DNA of 64,000 bases from Eukaryota sp. TZLM1-RC (GCA_040285825.1 JAUPSS010000003.1:1-64000); one strand, 5' to 3'; numbered from the stretch's first letter, positions 43,900 to 54,781 are shown. Notes: generated by a model from the letters alone, not told the origin. Program-made: numbers and translations.

Positions 43900-44865
43900 T
43901 GTCCATCATGCCTTTTATCACTGTTTTGTTAACTTATACATGCAGTTCTGAAAACTGAGGCTGCTTGGATATAGTGTGGTTCATAAACTTGGGGCAATTT
44001 TATCTGCTCGATTGGAAAATTCTTTTTATTACGCTGTATTATGTTCGGTTGTTTATCAGTTGTGTTATTATTTACGAAAGAGAATGGGCGTCTGAGCTGA
44101 GTAGTCCACCCGACGAAACAAACATATCTGATTCAGTTGGGAGCTGCAGCATATGATGATTTCTCATCAATAAACGTTGTGTATTTACGTTATTTAATTC
44201 CTCTATTACTACCTTTAAAGCTATCAAAACTTCCTATGCTATTATTTCCTTGCCTTTTACTTCTGCTAGCGCTTTTATGATGACTCATTGGTACAAAAAC
44301 CAGCATAAGTGACGTTCTTGCACTGAAAAATTACCTGACCTGGTATCTGGCAAATAGTACAGAACTTGTGGTCTCCTCTGTAGTGTTTTTCGTTTGGCAA
44401 ATTTTTTTTGGAATAAATCGTCAGTGTCACTTATTTGTTTCTAGATGAGGTGTGAAGGTCACCTGTCTCTAGTTTGAGTTTAGTTGCAGCATATTTGAGC
44501 AGCTAAATTGTGTCTCGGTTTTGAGTTATTTTTATCCAGGTCGATATGTCAATGTTTGCTTTTCTCGTGAATTGGGGAAGCCTTTGAATTATCAAATTTT
44601 CTGCTCAATAGCTCTCTTTACAAAATTCATCGAACAATGGTTCGGTAATCATTAGGTTGTTGATGCCCGTCAAAAAGGATTGAGCCACTGTTGACATTGG
44701 AAGGGTGAGTACTTGGCTCGAGGAATCCACGTCTTCGATCCTTGCAGATATGTTAGTTATGTGTGTCAAAATTCTCAAACTTATCAGCGCCTTTTATTGA
44801 ATTTAGCTTTTGCTACTTGAATTGGATTTTATGGAGAGTCAATTTGGCGTTAGCAGGTAAATTCA
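43900..44865. other. region without recognised genes
   Basis: One plus-strand open stretch (43,965-44,156, 63 codons) has no recognisable motif. The remainder is closed in all frames and AT-rich. No RNA gene seen. Confidence 0.4.
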
Positions 44866-44869
44866 ACTA

Positions 44870-45720
44870 ACGACAGAAATAATTGGATCTCACTAACAGA
44901 TATCATTGCAACTATTTTCCAAAAAGGTGCATTTGATAAAAAGGATAAACGTGTCAGGCCAATACCACCATGCTTTTGCGATCTAATGGCATTAAGGAAA
45001 TGTCAACAATATTATTGATGTTCAGTACTGAACCCAAAAAATGGATTTTTTAGTCAAATACTGTTTCACACAGTCAATATTTAAATTTGGAGGAATAGAA
45101 CGAATCAAGTGGCTAGATTAAACCAAAGCATAACCTATCAACTTGAAATATGATATGCTTCTTCAAAGGTAAGTTTTGAATTTGTTCGAGAACATCACAC
45201 AACTTGTTGTTTCAGCGACTGAGCAATATATCCAAAATTACCTATCAATGTTTCAAACATTTCAATACAATCAACATCATTATTCACCAAAGGCAACTCG
45301 ATTACCTCAAAAGAGACAAAATCATTATGTCTACCAAGAACTTGACATTTAGATGGGTCAAGTTCAAGATCAATACGAGAAGCTAAAACTCCAAACAAAT
45401 TTGGTGCTTCTTAAACTATCGAAGTAGGTCCTATTGAGGAAACAACATCCATATATGCCACAATTTCAAGTTCTGGATGTTGTGACTTCAGGTGAACAAA
45501 AATTGGTTGAAGAAAATTACAAAAAAGGAAAGGTCCATTGAATCACCCTGTTTTACACCCAATTACAAAGAAATAGAATCAGTTTTCATAACTAAATGTG
45601 AATGAGCAGAATATAAAAATTCATACAAAAAACGACTTTTGCAAAACACACGTACAGATCAAAATAATGTCATGGATTAAACTTATATCATGTTTGAATC
45701 ATGTCGATTAGCTTCCTTTT
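44870..45720 (-). mobile_element. RT fragment of RLE-type non-LTR element (copy D1)
   Basis: Minus strand reads GCKTG (degenerate GVKQGD) near 45,555, EIVAYMDVVSSIG near 45,450 (the YMDD second Asp lost), then RIDLELDPSKCQVLGRHND at about 45,375 and the distal KHGGIGLTRLSFLSNAPF near 44,970. It is opposite to, and butts against, copy D2. Confidence 0.65.
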
Positions 45721-45724
45721 GACA

Positions 45725-46320
45725 TCCTATGCTAACAAAACTAATTCTTGATGACCCCAATATTGATAGTACGCGCTACAACAGAGCTTTCTATGGGTCT
45801 GATAAGAGGCGATTTGGTTGTATCCGGCTTAAATAGAAGCTTTACTATTCTAGATGCCATGTCCATCGACCCTTGTAATTTTTCTAACGAACATTTTATT
45901 AAAAGTGATTAAAAGTGTCAATAATCCTCTTTTTGCTGGCGAAAAATACAAACTTGCTAAATACGCGAAGCCATGGATTTTTGTCAATGACAATTCTCAT
46001 GCTCAATATAATCTATGTTCCTTTGCTGTTTCCTTGCTCGGATCTTTAGGTAAAGCTGCTTTGGCTTTCCTTAAGGATTTTAATATAGTTGCACAGGAAA
46101 GGACTGGAAAAATTTTCAATCGTGTTCACTGGCAAAACAGGATTGTAGTTGCAATTTATAAGAGAATGGTGAAATCAATTTCTGATTCACTTTCTTCTTT
46201 AAGAAAATGTTCTGAATTTTTAGTAATTATCTGTTTCGATTTAGAAGAGGCAGGTTTTGAGGATACGGGGTTTAAGTTGTGTATTTGATGATTTTTGTTT
46301 CGTAATTTGATCAATAAATA
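45725..46320 (+). mobile_element. RLE C-terminal fragment of non-LTR element (copy D2)
   Basis: RGDLVVSGLNRSFTILDAMS (45,805-45,865) is a well-preserved restriction-like endonuclease segment with the spaced Asp residues. GEKYKLAKYAKPW, HAQYNLCSFAVSLLGSLG and WQNRIVVAIYK follow in a long open frame (45,854-46,288). It ends with ATCAATAAATAAGG. This fragment has the fewest frame breaks in the endonuclease domain. Confidence 0.75.
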
Positions 46321-46473
46321 AGGTACTTCAAAAACAGCCAAAAACTAACTTTCATTGATTATACTATGTAAATTATACTGTAGAAGAAATTACAAAAATA
46401 GTCACCTTCGGACTCTCCCTCTTTCAAGTGTAGTATTGTTTTACTAAGGCTAAAACAAAACTTGAATTGTGTG

Positions 46474-46625
46474 TGTTAGCAGTAGCTAAACGTGTCATTC
46501 CTGTTACGGAAAATGGATTGCGTCATCATAGATTAATTTTATTTAGTTTGTATTTTTTTCTGATTTCTTTGATTCTGTCCATAAACGTCCTGTTATTTAT
46601 CGTGAATAGTTCAATAATAGCAACA
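46474..46625 (+). repeat. 5' LTR of Ty3/Gypsy element (plus strand)
   Basis: TGTTAGCAGTAGCTAAACGT to ATAGCAACA, 152 bp with TG...CA ends. It matches 50,665-50,812 along its whole length with about 12 percent difference by eye, so the insertion is old. Confidence 0.85.
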
Positions 46626-46633
46626 GTTATTAC

Positions 46634-46645
46634 TGGCGCCCGTAA
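46634..46645 (+). promoter_or_regulatory. tRNA primer-binding site
   Basis: TGGCGCCCGTAA lies 8 nt after the LTR. TGGCGCCCG is the canonical sequence complementary to a tRNA 3' end (Lys-type in retroviruses), used to start minus-strand cDNA. Confidence 0.7.
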
Positions 46646-46779
46646 AAAATCCGTCCTGTTTCTTGTGTCGAACTCTGTGAACCTTGTAGCTCCGTACCTG
46701 AATAATACCGGTTGAAAAGCCGTCTCAAACTATGTGGATGCTTTAAAGGTTTACGCTCAGCGTATGTAAGCTCATGTCT

Positions 46780-48290
46780 TGTCAGATATGACAAGATACT
46801 CGTACGCTCCTCACTCTCAATCCTCCTCTCCTAATGATGTTGTAGAGTCCTTCTTCTCTCTTGAGCAGAATGAAACCATTGCTGCTCTCTCTGAGGAAAT
46901 TGAAAAACTTAAGAACTAGACTTTCTCATGTCACATCCGAATCCAATCAGCCTAAGCCTCCTCTAATAATCAATACCGAACCCAAATTGCAAGCTAACTG
47001 CTCTACTCCTGATTCCTCTGATAACCAGCGAGTTTTTCGTAAAGGAATCAACAGTTCAGTTTTAGAGTCTTTTATTCGTCCCGGATTAGAGTCTTATGAG
47101 CTCCGCCAAAGCACAGCTGAAGATCAATTGCTCCCAGCGATGCTACCTATATCCCTCATACCATAGCTGCTATTGTCCTCGAAGGCTTCGAGACTTGCAT
47201 CGAAGTAGACCAAAAGAACCCCTTAGCCATCCTCTCTCATTTTTTATCCATGTGTCAATTTGAAAATCTTGCCAGTTGTATCACCGATTTCAGTCCTTCC
47301 ACCTTAGTCTTTCCGCTCCCACTGTTGATGAAGCGGTCACGTCTAAAATTTTTCAATTCCTGAAGCTTGTCCGTCTTTGCCCCATTCCTCTCCCTGAACT
47401 TTCAAAAATGAAGTTCTTTACCAATGATTATCTGCACTGATAAGTTTAAGCTTGTGATCAAGACCGACATGGAAGTTGGTACCTTTTGTAACTTCTCTTC
47501 TCTCGAGTCCCGCCGTCGCGAGTTGCTCCCTGCTTATGATCTCCCCTATTTTGCTTACTATGCTAATCGAAACATTGCTCCGTCTCCTCACAGAGACTCT
47601 CGTCCTTCTTGCAATACTTTGTTTCATAAATTTTTACGCACAACTACTCAATCTCGTAACCTTTCTTCTTGTGTCACTCCTTCTGCTGAGAAACAACTAC
47701 CTTCAGCTTGCTCTCAAAAATCTGATTACTCAACTCCTTGCCAAGACTCATCCTCCAACACCTGCTTTTATTGCAAACAACCTGGTAAAATGATCAAGAA
47801 TTGCCCAAGGTCAGGTTGGAAAGCTAGCCAAAAGCCCCATCGCTTCCAAAACCACTACCAGTGATTTTTCTTTAAGATCAACAATACCCGCCGCAACGTA
47901 AACCATGTCACCCATTCTGCTGAAAATTCCAAAGCAGACGCCGTTAATTCTATCATAGACACCATCCAAGAAGTCCCCAAGAAAGATTATCAAGTAGAAG
48001 ACACGTATCCTCCGAGCGTTAAATCACGTTCCTTCTTTAGTTCCGATGCAGAACCATACTGTGCTACTCTTTAGCCCTTTTCCCAAATAAATCGTTCAAT
48101 TAAGTCCTTCTCTATACTTACGTCCTCTATTATTATAAAGACAAGCAAATGACTTTCAATATTTCTTTCAGAATCTCGAATCTGTTCCTTTTTTTCTTGT
48201 TTGTAACGAAAACGCTCTTATCTCACAGTACCTCCCTTCCTCTGATTCCGGCTTTGATTCTTCTGTCGACTCGTCACCCGAAGCTGAAAA
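46780..48290 (+). pseudogene. Gag remnant with zinc knuckle, plus-strand Ty3 element
   Basis: Reads from about 46,786 (MTRYSYAPHSQSSSPNDV) through a capsid-like region (46,861-47,400) to an open frame 47,424-47,864. That frame carries the knuckle CFYCKQPGKMIKNCP, where the expected His of C-x2-C-x4-H-x4-C is Lys. The distal part (47,865-48,290) leads in frame into SSDSGFDSSVDSSPEAEK, where the DNA transposon at 48,295 interrupts. Several frame changes. No intact protease motif seen. Confidence 0.7.
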
Positions 48291-48294
48291 ATTA

Positions 48295-48894
48295 CAGTAA
48301 ACGGTTTAATTAGTCGGGATTTTTTATTAGTCGGGATTTTTATTAGTCTGGTTCAGACTAATTCTTATTTTCTTGCAGAAAAAGAAACATTAATTTATTC
48401 AACACTGAGTCACACAAAGTACATCTTATGGTTCTAGGATCCCCAATACTAAACGACCTTGCAAGACTCCAAGCACAACGGCCTCCATCGAATGATGAAA
48501 ATCAGGTAATAGACTCAGCACCATCTTCTTTGGACGATCTTTTCGAAGATTCTGGACAGCTGAAGCCAGAACTCCAGGAAATTGTAGCAAAACACTCTGA
48601 CGAGTTCAATGGCAGAAAGCCAGAAACTTGGCCCGATAGTGACAGTGATGGAGAATGATTGAAAATAGGTTATAGGTTACAATGGGTATAAAATTTAGGT
48701 CTTGATTGTTGTGTTCTAATGAAAAAAAATCCCGACTAATTTACTACATGATGAATTAGTCTGGTCCAAACTAATAGAAATAAATGGAATATAATCGGGA
48801 TTTAATTTAGTCGGGACCAGACTAATAGTTATATGGTCGTCATCAAAACTACTATGGAAATTAGTCGGGACCAGACTAATTAAACCGTTTACTG
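48295..48894 (+). mobile_element. 600-bp pogo/Tc1-superfamily element inserted at TA
   Basis: The ends are CAGTAAACGGTTTAATTAGT and its inverted complement (23 of the first 24 bases match), flanked by TA on both sides (48,293-48,294 and 48,895-48,896). CAGT termini with a TA duplication are typical of pogo/Tigger elements. ATTAGTCGGGA and ATTAGTCTGG blocks repeat in both subterminal zones. Inside, a 76-codon frame (48,428-48,658) ends in an acidic tail PDSDSDGE, resembling the C-terminus of pogo/Jerky transposases, so this is probably an internally deleted, non-autonomous derivative. Confidence 0.85.
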
Positions 48895-48896
48895 TA

Positions 48897-50660
48897 GTTT
48901 CTAAAATTGAGTCTGAGATTCACATGGTACCGTCAAGCAACGCTCCTTCCTGTTCAAAAAGTTTTTGTCGGTGAAAGCTAGTCCCGATTTCGACTCTGAA
49001 CTTGGGGGGATCGACGCAGACTGTGCCAAGCACTATACTACTTTAAATCTCCCAAAGGCTTTCTGGCAGCTGAGTTCTTATCCAAATGATCAAGAACAGT
49101 CCGCCATCGATATTCCTGGCCGTAAGATCAAGTACACTCGCGCTGTTTTTGGACTCAAAAACGTTTTCGCTATTTTTCAGAACATGATAAAGAAGATTTC
49201 CAAATCTGATGGACTATTCATCTATACGGATGACACTATTGTAGCCTCATCTAACAAAAATAGCTTCCTCGCTAGGCTAGAATACATTGTCAAACAAGCT
49301 GCTCGCTGCCGAGTTCGCATTGACCTTCACAAATGCGCATTTCAGACCAAAAAACATGCAATCAAGGTTCTGGTCTATATTTGAAAATGGTCAAAATCGT
49401 CAACATTGACTTCATCCCACAAACATCGAATCAATCATTAAGCTAGTTCCGCCTACCTCTGTCCCTGACTTGCAATCATTTATCGGATCAGTGAACTTTC
49501 ACCGTGATTGGATTCCATCCACATCCTCCGAAGCCCTCGACAGCTTTACTCCGCAATAAGTTCAGAAAAATCCGCCTAGGTGACTCCGAACTGAAAAACT
49601 TTCAAAACAAAGACATGATTACAAACAGCCTACCTCTCGCCTTCCCCGATTCTGACAGCAAGTTCCTGGTCTCCACTGAGGCTTTTGAGAAAGCCATCGC
49701 TGGAATTATCTGGAAAAAACCCGAACCTTTTGCACCGTGAGCATGCCTCTCTGAATGCAAAGTAATGTTAATTTCCTTCTACTCCCGTATTTTTTCCTCC
49801 TCCCAGCAACGTTGGTTAACGCTCCAGAAACAATTATTTGCCATCGTAATGACCCTCAACCAGCCAAATCTATTCTCGTTTCTTTTAACTAACATCTGAC
49901 CGTTTTCTGTGATCGTAAAAATTTATCATTTCTCTTTAGTTGCTTTAATTCCAACCGCGTAGTTTTCCGCTGAATTCTTGTTCAAAAATTTTTTTTGATT
50001 GTGTACACCTGAAAAGTCCCAAAAACTATTGGGCCAATTATCTGTCTCAAGCTTCCCAGTTGTCCCCTTCAAAAAAGGAGAAGATGACCAGTAGTAGTAC
50101 GGGCCGTATTACACCCAGTTCTGAATTCTGCCATCACAATCGTGGATTTTGACTAAGCTGATATACTTTTTCCTTTATTCAATTACTTGAACCTCCACAC
50201 TCTGCCCTCTAACTCGACATTCAGCTACTAGTACAACATAGATTATGCCAGCGCCGCTCGTCACCTCCATCTCTCAGCTCTTTGCTTTGAACACTCTGTT
50301 ACTGCCCGGTTGAATTCACTCTGATAATAGTCCTGAATTCGCCAACAAGATTTTCAGCCTCCTCTGTCAGTTTCTTAATGTTGAGCACACTCTGTGCCTA
50401 CCACACTATCATCAGTCTAACAGCCAAGTCGAACGCCAAAACCGAAATTTCATGTAAGTTATTCGCCGCATGTTGTTAGATTCCGGAGAATTAATTTTCG
50501 ATGCCATCATAGATATCTTCAAAGTTTCCGCCACCGTGCTCTGGTCTGAAGGAACCACCACCATTCAGCCTGTACACTCTATCCGCAACAACGCTGCCTA
50601 ATGTAGGTTCATGAAACTCTCCGCTGATGCTCCCAAGACCCGACGAAAGAGGAATAGAAG
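48897..50660 (+). pseudogene. Pol remnant of plus-strand Ty3 element
   Basis: Resumes in frame after the insertion (VSKIESEIHMVPSSN). Reverse transcriptase from about 49,040 includes TLNLPKAFWQL, RAVFGLKNVFAIFQNM and LFIYTDDTIVAS (YxDD box at about 49,220); the first half of the RT is deleted. The connection domain lies near 49,470 and RNase H-like text near 49,760-49,950 (SFYSRIFSSSQQRWLTLQK; FCDRKNLSFL). Integrase pieces DNSPEFANKIFSLLCQF and HYHQSNSQVERQNRNF lie at 50,330-50,450. Many frame changes. Ends at the polypurine tract 50,645-50,664. Confidence 0.75.
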
Positions 50661-50664
50661 GCAG
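50645..50664 (+). promoter_or_regulatory. polypurine tract
   Basis: GAAAGAGGAATAGAAGGCAG, almost all purine, directly before the 3' LTR TG. It primes plus-strand DNA synthesis in LTR elements. Confidence 0.75.
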
Positions 50665-50812
50665 TGTTAGCAGTAGCTCAATGTGTCCTTCCTATTACGG
50701 AAGGTGGATCACGTCATCATAGATTTATGTTTATTTAGTTTGTATTATTTTCTGATTTCTTTCATTCTGTCCCTAAACGTCCTGTTATTTTGTTTATGAT
50801 GAATAGTGCACA
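50665..50812 (+). repeat. 3' LTR of plus-strand Ty3 element
   Basis: TGTTAGCAGTAGCTCAATGT to AATAGTGCACA. It parallels the 5' LTR with substitutions and a short deletion near the end. No matching target-site duplication could be read outside the two LTRs. Confidence 0.85.
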
Positions 50813-50876
50813 ATATATGAGTCTAAAAACAAAGTTCAGCTTCCGTTATTACGTGTAATCGATGCCACAGTGGCAA

Positions 50877-51575
50877 AACAATGGTTGTTATTTCGGCACC
50901 AAATAGATGGTCCGTTAAGTGTGTCGACTATAGTTGTAATTCCGAATTACGTAATACATCTATTAGACCGGGACGAAATTCACAATTTTGTAAGGTCGCC
51001 GATTGTCCAGTCAATATCTTTGAAATAAATACTTTTCACCTCACACATGTTGTGGAGCAAACGCAGAATATATTGCAAATAAGGTCAGTATTCAAACAAA
51101 AGTCGAAAACCATTTTTATTAACGTCGTGATAAAACAAAATGTCAAACAGAGGATTGTGACTGTTGAAGCAAACTATGTCACAGTTTGGCGAGCAAAACA
51201 AATAGGCATTGATTGAACCTTTACATCAAACGAAGAAAACTTTGCCACTTTACCTATGTTATTATTTTTAAGGTTTGGAGCAACCAACAAGGGTTTTAAG
51301 TCTTGTAGACAAGTATTGATGGTAGAGGTAAATTTCATAATTTAAAGAAGCGACGTAGACAATATTCATATAAACTCAGACATGGAAGATCATTTCCACT
51401 TGATAATGGTCTTCATCGACTGTAAAGTACTATAAATACTTCGTATACATGATCAAATCGTTTATACAGACTCTAAAAAACACATAACAATGTCAAGAGG
51501 GCGACAGAGACCCAGTTGGATGTCCGTAGAAAGAATAAGGAAAGGTGGTAGAAAACGTAACTACTTGAAAACTTG
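50877..51575 (+). pseudogene. second MULE transposase fragment
   Basis: The frame 50,881-51,216 has a MuDR-type N-terminal domain (WSVKCVDYSCNSELRN, then SQFCKVADCPVN) and VEANYVTVWRAKQIGI, the usual spacer before the DDE core. The core begins LRFGATNKGFKSCRQVLMVE near 51,275-51,330, with the first catalytic Asp apparently changed. It then jumps to a basic tail RGRQRPSWMSVERIRKGGRK at about 51,497-51,555. The DDE core is deleted. It lies just upstream of ACSL and downstream of the Ty3 LTR. Confidence 0.6.
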
Positions 51576-51634
51576 AAGTGAAATCGTGTCTATTTTTGTA
51601 ATTCACTCATTTACTCTAACATAAATAACCACTT

Positions 51635-53617
51635 ATGTCAGCCTCATCTCCCCACATTATTCCTGGGACTGAAACCAAGGTGGTCCCTGAAGAGCGTCTC
51701 ACTCTTTGGAGAAACTTTGTTACTTCCTATGCCCGTTACCCTGAAAGACAGTGCTTAGGTAGTCGTATACCTTCCTCACAAGACAGTGCAGTTGTTTGGT
51801 CTGAATACCAGTGGCTTTCTTATGGCGAAGTTAAAGTCCTCGTTGAGAAAATCTCATCATCTTTACATAAGCTGGGGTTAGTCAAAGGAGACAGAGTTGG
51901 TATAATGAGTCGTAGTAGAGCTTCGTGGCAGCTTGTTTCTCTGTCTTGTGCTCGAATGGGTTACATATCTGTTTCTCTATACCCCGAAGTTCCTTCTAGT
52001 GAAACATCCTATGTCGTAACTGATGCTGAGTGTAAGGTACTGTTTGTTGAACCTTTCAGGGCATCTACTATTCACAATATGGATATGCCATCTTGTGTTT
52101 CTAACATTTTCTTTTTTGATGACAATATGGTTGACCATGATGACATTATTAAAGCAAAGCAGGATTTTCCTTCTCTTTTTAACAATGATACTGTCAAAAC
52201 TGATGCTTTTTCCTCATTAAAGAGTAATGACTCGTTTGTTTCTGCTGCTCATGTGCTACCTGATGACCTGGTTGCCCTAATTTACACTTCTGGAACCACG
52301 GGGAAACCAAAGGGGGCAATGCTTACACATTCTAATATTATACATTCTGCTGCTGGTCTAATTGAAAGACTCCCTTATGGTGAGGTTTCTTTCCAAGATT
52401 GTTTGATTTCCTTTCTTCCTTTAGCCCATGTGTTTGAGTTTGTCCTGGAAACCACCATGTTTGTCATTAGCGCACGGATTGGTTACTATACTGGTGAAGT
52501 TTTGAGACTCTTGGATGATGTTAAATGTTTGGCACCAACGTTTTTTGTAGGTGTCCCCAGAGTGTTCAACAAAATTGTAGACAAGGTTAATTCCCAGGTT
52601 TCAAAGTCTACCATGAAGAGCTTACTGTTTTCTAGGGCGATGAATGTTAAACTTGATCATTTAAATGGTCATGATCGAGCATTTGGTACAAGACTTTATG
52701 ATAAACTTGTCTTTTCAAAGGTTAAAGCACAGTTTGGGGGCCGTATTCGTGCAATGTACAGTGGTTCTGCAAAGTTAGATCCACAAGTTGCTGCTTTTAT
52801 TTCTTGTGTTCTCTGTGCTCCTCTTGCTGAGGGATATGGAAGTACAGAGACTAGTGCCGCTGGTTGTGTAGACTTGCTCCCTGATATGACTAGTTCAAGT
52901 CCTTTTGAATACGGAACTGTTGGTTATAACACTGGAAAAATGGAAGTTAAAATTGTTGATGTTCCTGAAATGGATTATTATGTTCCTAGAGGAGAAATCT
53001 TAATGCGAGGACCTGCTGTGTTTAAGGGTTATTGGAAGCTCCCTGAAAAGACCAAGGAAGTGTTTACTTCTGATGGTTACTATATGACTGGGGACATTGG
53101 TGAAATTGATTCTAAAGGAAGATTGTCTATTATTGACAGGAAGAGTGGTATCGTCAAGTCTATTCAAGGCGAATATATCAATCTTTCAATTATTGAATCC
53201 GATCTTGAATCTTTGGAACTGGTAGATCAAGTAGTTTGTGTTGCCGGCAAAACCACCAAGCTCCTTGCACTCGTTACTCCTTCGTTGAATCTTTTAGATG
53301 ATCTCAAGGATCAATTAGACGCTGGAAACACTGAAAAGATTCAAAAGTATGCTGAAAAAGTTGTTGATGGGTTTAAGGAAATTGCAAAAGCAAGAAATCA
53401 TCGAAGCTTTGAATTTGTTTCCAACATTCATGTTTGCTTGGACCCGTTCACCGTTGAAAATGGCCTCATGACACCATCAATGAAGAAAAAGCGTAATATT
53501 ATACTTCAAAAATACACATCTGAAGTCGATAGTCTTGTATCTATGTTAAACAATTTGGATATAGGTAGTGGAGCTAACTGTTTCAGTACATGTTCATGTT
53601 TCACGAAAAAGATTTAA
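51635..53617 (+). CDS. ACSL: long-chain acyl-CoA synthetase
   Basis: Activates long-chain fatty acids with ATP and CoA to acyl-CoA (EC 6.2.1.3 class), the entry step for lipid synthesis or breakdown. The 660-residue protein has the typical ACSL length. ANL-superfamily motifs: LIYTSGTTGKPKGAML (215-230, P-loop), a gate-like segment after FLPLAHVFEF, EGYGSTETSA (about 404-413), YYMTGDIGEID (about 480-490, ribose-binding Asp) and DRKSGIVKSIQGEYINLSII (about 500-520), which is the ACSL version of the hinge. The C-terminus NCFSTCSCFTKK has four cysteines, a plausible palmitoylation site for membrane attachment; no transmembrane helix is evident. Start at ATG 51,635, single exon, TAA at 53,617. Intact. 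A MULE remnant lies 60 bp upstream. Confidence 0.93.
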   Translation: MSASSPHIIPGTETKVVPEERLTLWRNFVTSYARYPERQCLGSRIPSSQDSAVVWSEYQWLSYGEVKVLVEKISSSLHKLGLVKGDRVGIMSRSRASWQLVSLSCARMGYISVSLYPEVPSSETSYVVTDAECKVLFVEPFRASTIHNMDMPSCVSNIFFFDDNMVDHDDIIKAKQDFPSLFNNDTVKTDAFSSLKSNDSFVSAAHVLPDDLVALIYTSGTTGKPKGAMLTHSNIIHSAAGLIERLPYGEVSFQDCLISFLPLAHVFEFVLETTMFVISARIGYYTGEVLRLLDDVKCLAPTFFVGVPRVFNKIVDKVNSQVSKSTMKSLLFSRAMNVKLDHLNGHDRAFGTRLYDKLVFSKVKAQFGGRIRAMYSGSAKLDPQVAAFISCVLCAPLAEGYGSTETSAAGCVDLLPDMTSSSPFEYGTVGYNTGKMEVKIVDVPEMDYYVPRGEILMRGPAVFKGYWKLPEKTKEVFTSDGYYMTGDIGEIDSKGRLSIIDRKSGIVKSIQGEYINLSIIESDLESLELVDQVVCVAGKTTKLLALVTPSLNLLDDLKDQLDAGNTEKIQKYAEKVVDGFKEIAKARNHRSFEFVSNIHVCLDPFTVENGLMTPSMKKKRNIILQKYTSEVDSLVSMLNNLDIGSGANCFSTCSCFTKKI

Positions 53618-53668
53618 TAAAATTTTTGTAAATTATTCAGACCAAGGGCATTGAAAAACTATTTATTA

Positions 53669-53812
53669 TTAGAGAATGCACACATCTTGATTACAGATAT
53701 AAATATCTTCTGTTTGAACAGCCACATGGAATCCATGTTTCTTCAAGAATTGTAATGCAGCTTGATTGTCCACGCTAGCATCCAAGTCACATTTCTTGTA
53801 GTTTGTCTCTCA
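53669..53812 (-). pseudogene. GNAT-type N-acetyltransferase fragment
   Basis: The minus strand reads NYKKCDLDASVDNQAALQFL, KKHGFHVAVQTEDIYI and ends at TAA 53,669. The pattern (N-x-A-A-L-x-F-L-x-K-x-G-F) is the C-terminal acetyl-CoA domain motif of GNAT enzymes such as NAA50. Only the last 45 or so codons are seen and a stop (TGA) lies just upstream. It could be the last exon of a gene with an intron (TGTCAG precedes it) or a relic. It is tail-to-tail with ACSL, 51 bp apart. Confidence 0.4.
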
Positions 53813-54780
53813 GCTGACATTGATCCAGTTACTGCTTAATAATTAAGTTCAGGTTCACTTTGATGAAAACAAGAACTGTAAGTGCTGCAAATGGTCTCAA
53901 AATTATACTGAATAGCATAAATACTATTAAATAATAAGAGAATGGCAGAGACAGACAACTTGTATCTTTGTTAATGAAACTTTGTATGAATGGAAAATTA
54001 GCATGAAAAGCTAAATAACGTTAATTTTATCAAAAATGGTTGAAAAAATGTCAACATAATTTTATATTCTGAAATGTTGTTCAATATATACAACTATCAT
54101 TTCAACACCAATATGTTAGCATATGTGAGGAGTAATCGCAACAACACAGCTAAATGGGGAATTTGCAGGAAAGATTTTAGGTCAGTGTAGTTTGTGCATT
54201 TGTTTTTGATATAATCTATCTAAAATATTGACCAACACCTTCACTTAATCAATAACTATATTTAATTACGCACTATAACAACTATATACTAACACCTTCT
54301 ATTCCACTTTTAGATAAACGGGGCCATGTTCATGGTTAACAGTAGAGAATTCGTTCATCAAAACATTAGAATTTTTCAACAGACATAATTTTATTGTCAA
54401 CTTCCAACATATATTTAAGAATTTCCTACTCAATGAAAAAGTTGTCAAGTCAAAATCAAACAGAAATTTTAACACCAGTGCCTCAAAAAAGCTAATTGTG
54501 AATGGTACATCAATTAGTTCCAAAAAGAAGCAACCCATCTGTGTCCAATTTTCTACAAATGCAAGACCATCAGTAGAAACAAAATTGTTTTCGAATGGCT
54601 TCTTTTCCAAAAAATAGTTGACATCCAAAAATGAGGAGGTTGAATAGCTTTCAATGCCACTTGAAGTTCGTTGAGACATCATCAGTAGATTGTTCTTCAA
54701 TGGAAAGAGAGCAGTATTCCGTTGAACACCAACCATTCACAGAACTTTGAACCCAAATGAATACAATCAAATTCTGAATT
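53813..54780. other. AT-rich region with one unassigned minus-strand frame
   Basis: A minus-strand frame at 54,299-54,736 (145 codons) is open. It contains FPLKNNLLMMSQ and FVSTDGLAFVENW, which faintly recall the N-terminal FPL and TDG blocks of Fanzor proteins, but the spacing is too short and the direction is opposite to the Fanzor remnant that follows. The remaining stretch (53,830-54,298) is stop-rich spacer. Function unknown. Confidence 0.3.
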
Positions 54781-54781
54781 T

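Noticed and set aside
54299-54736. Minus-strand frame with FPLKNN and STDGLAF as an N-terminal Fanzor half
   Set aside because: The two blocks are only about 30 residues apart rather than the 80 or more in copy 1, no further Fanzor motif follows on that strand, and the true Fanzor remnant next to it runs on the plus strand.
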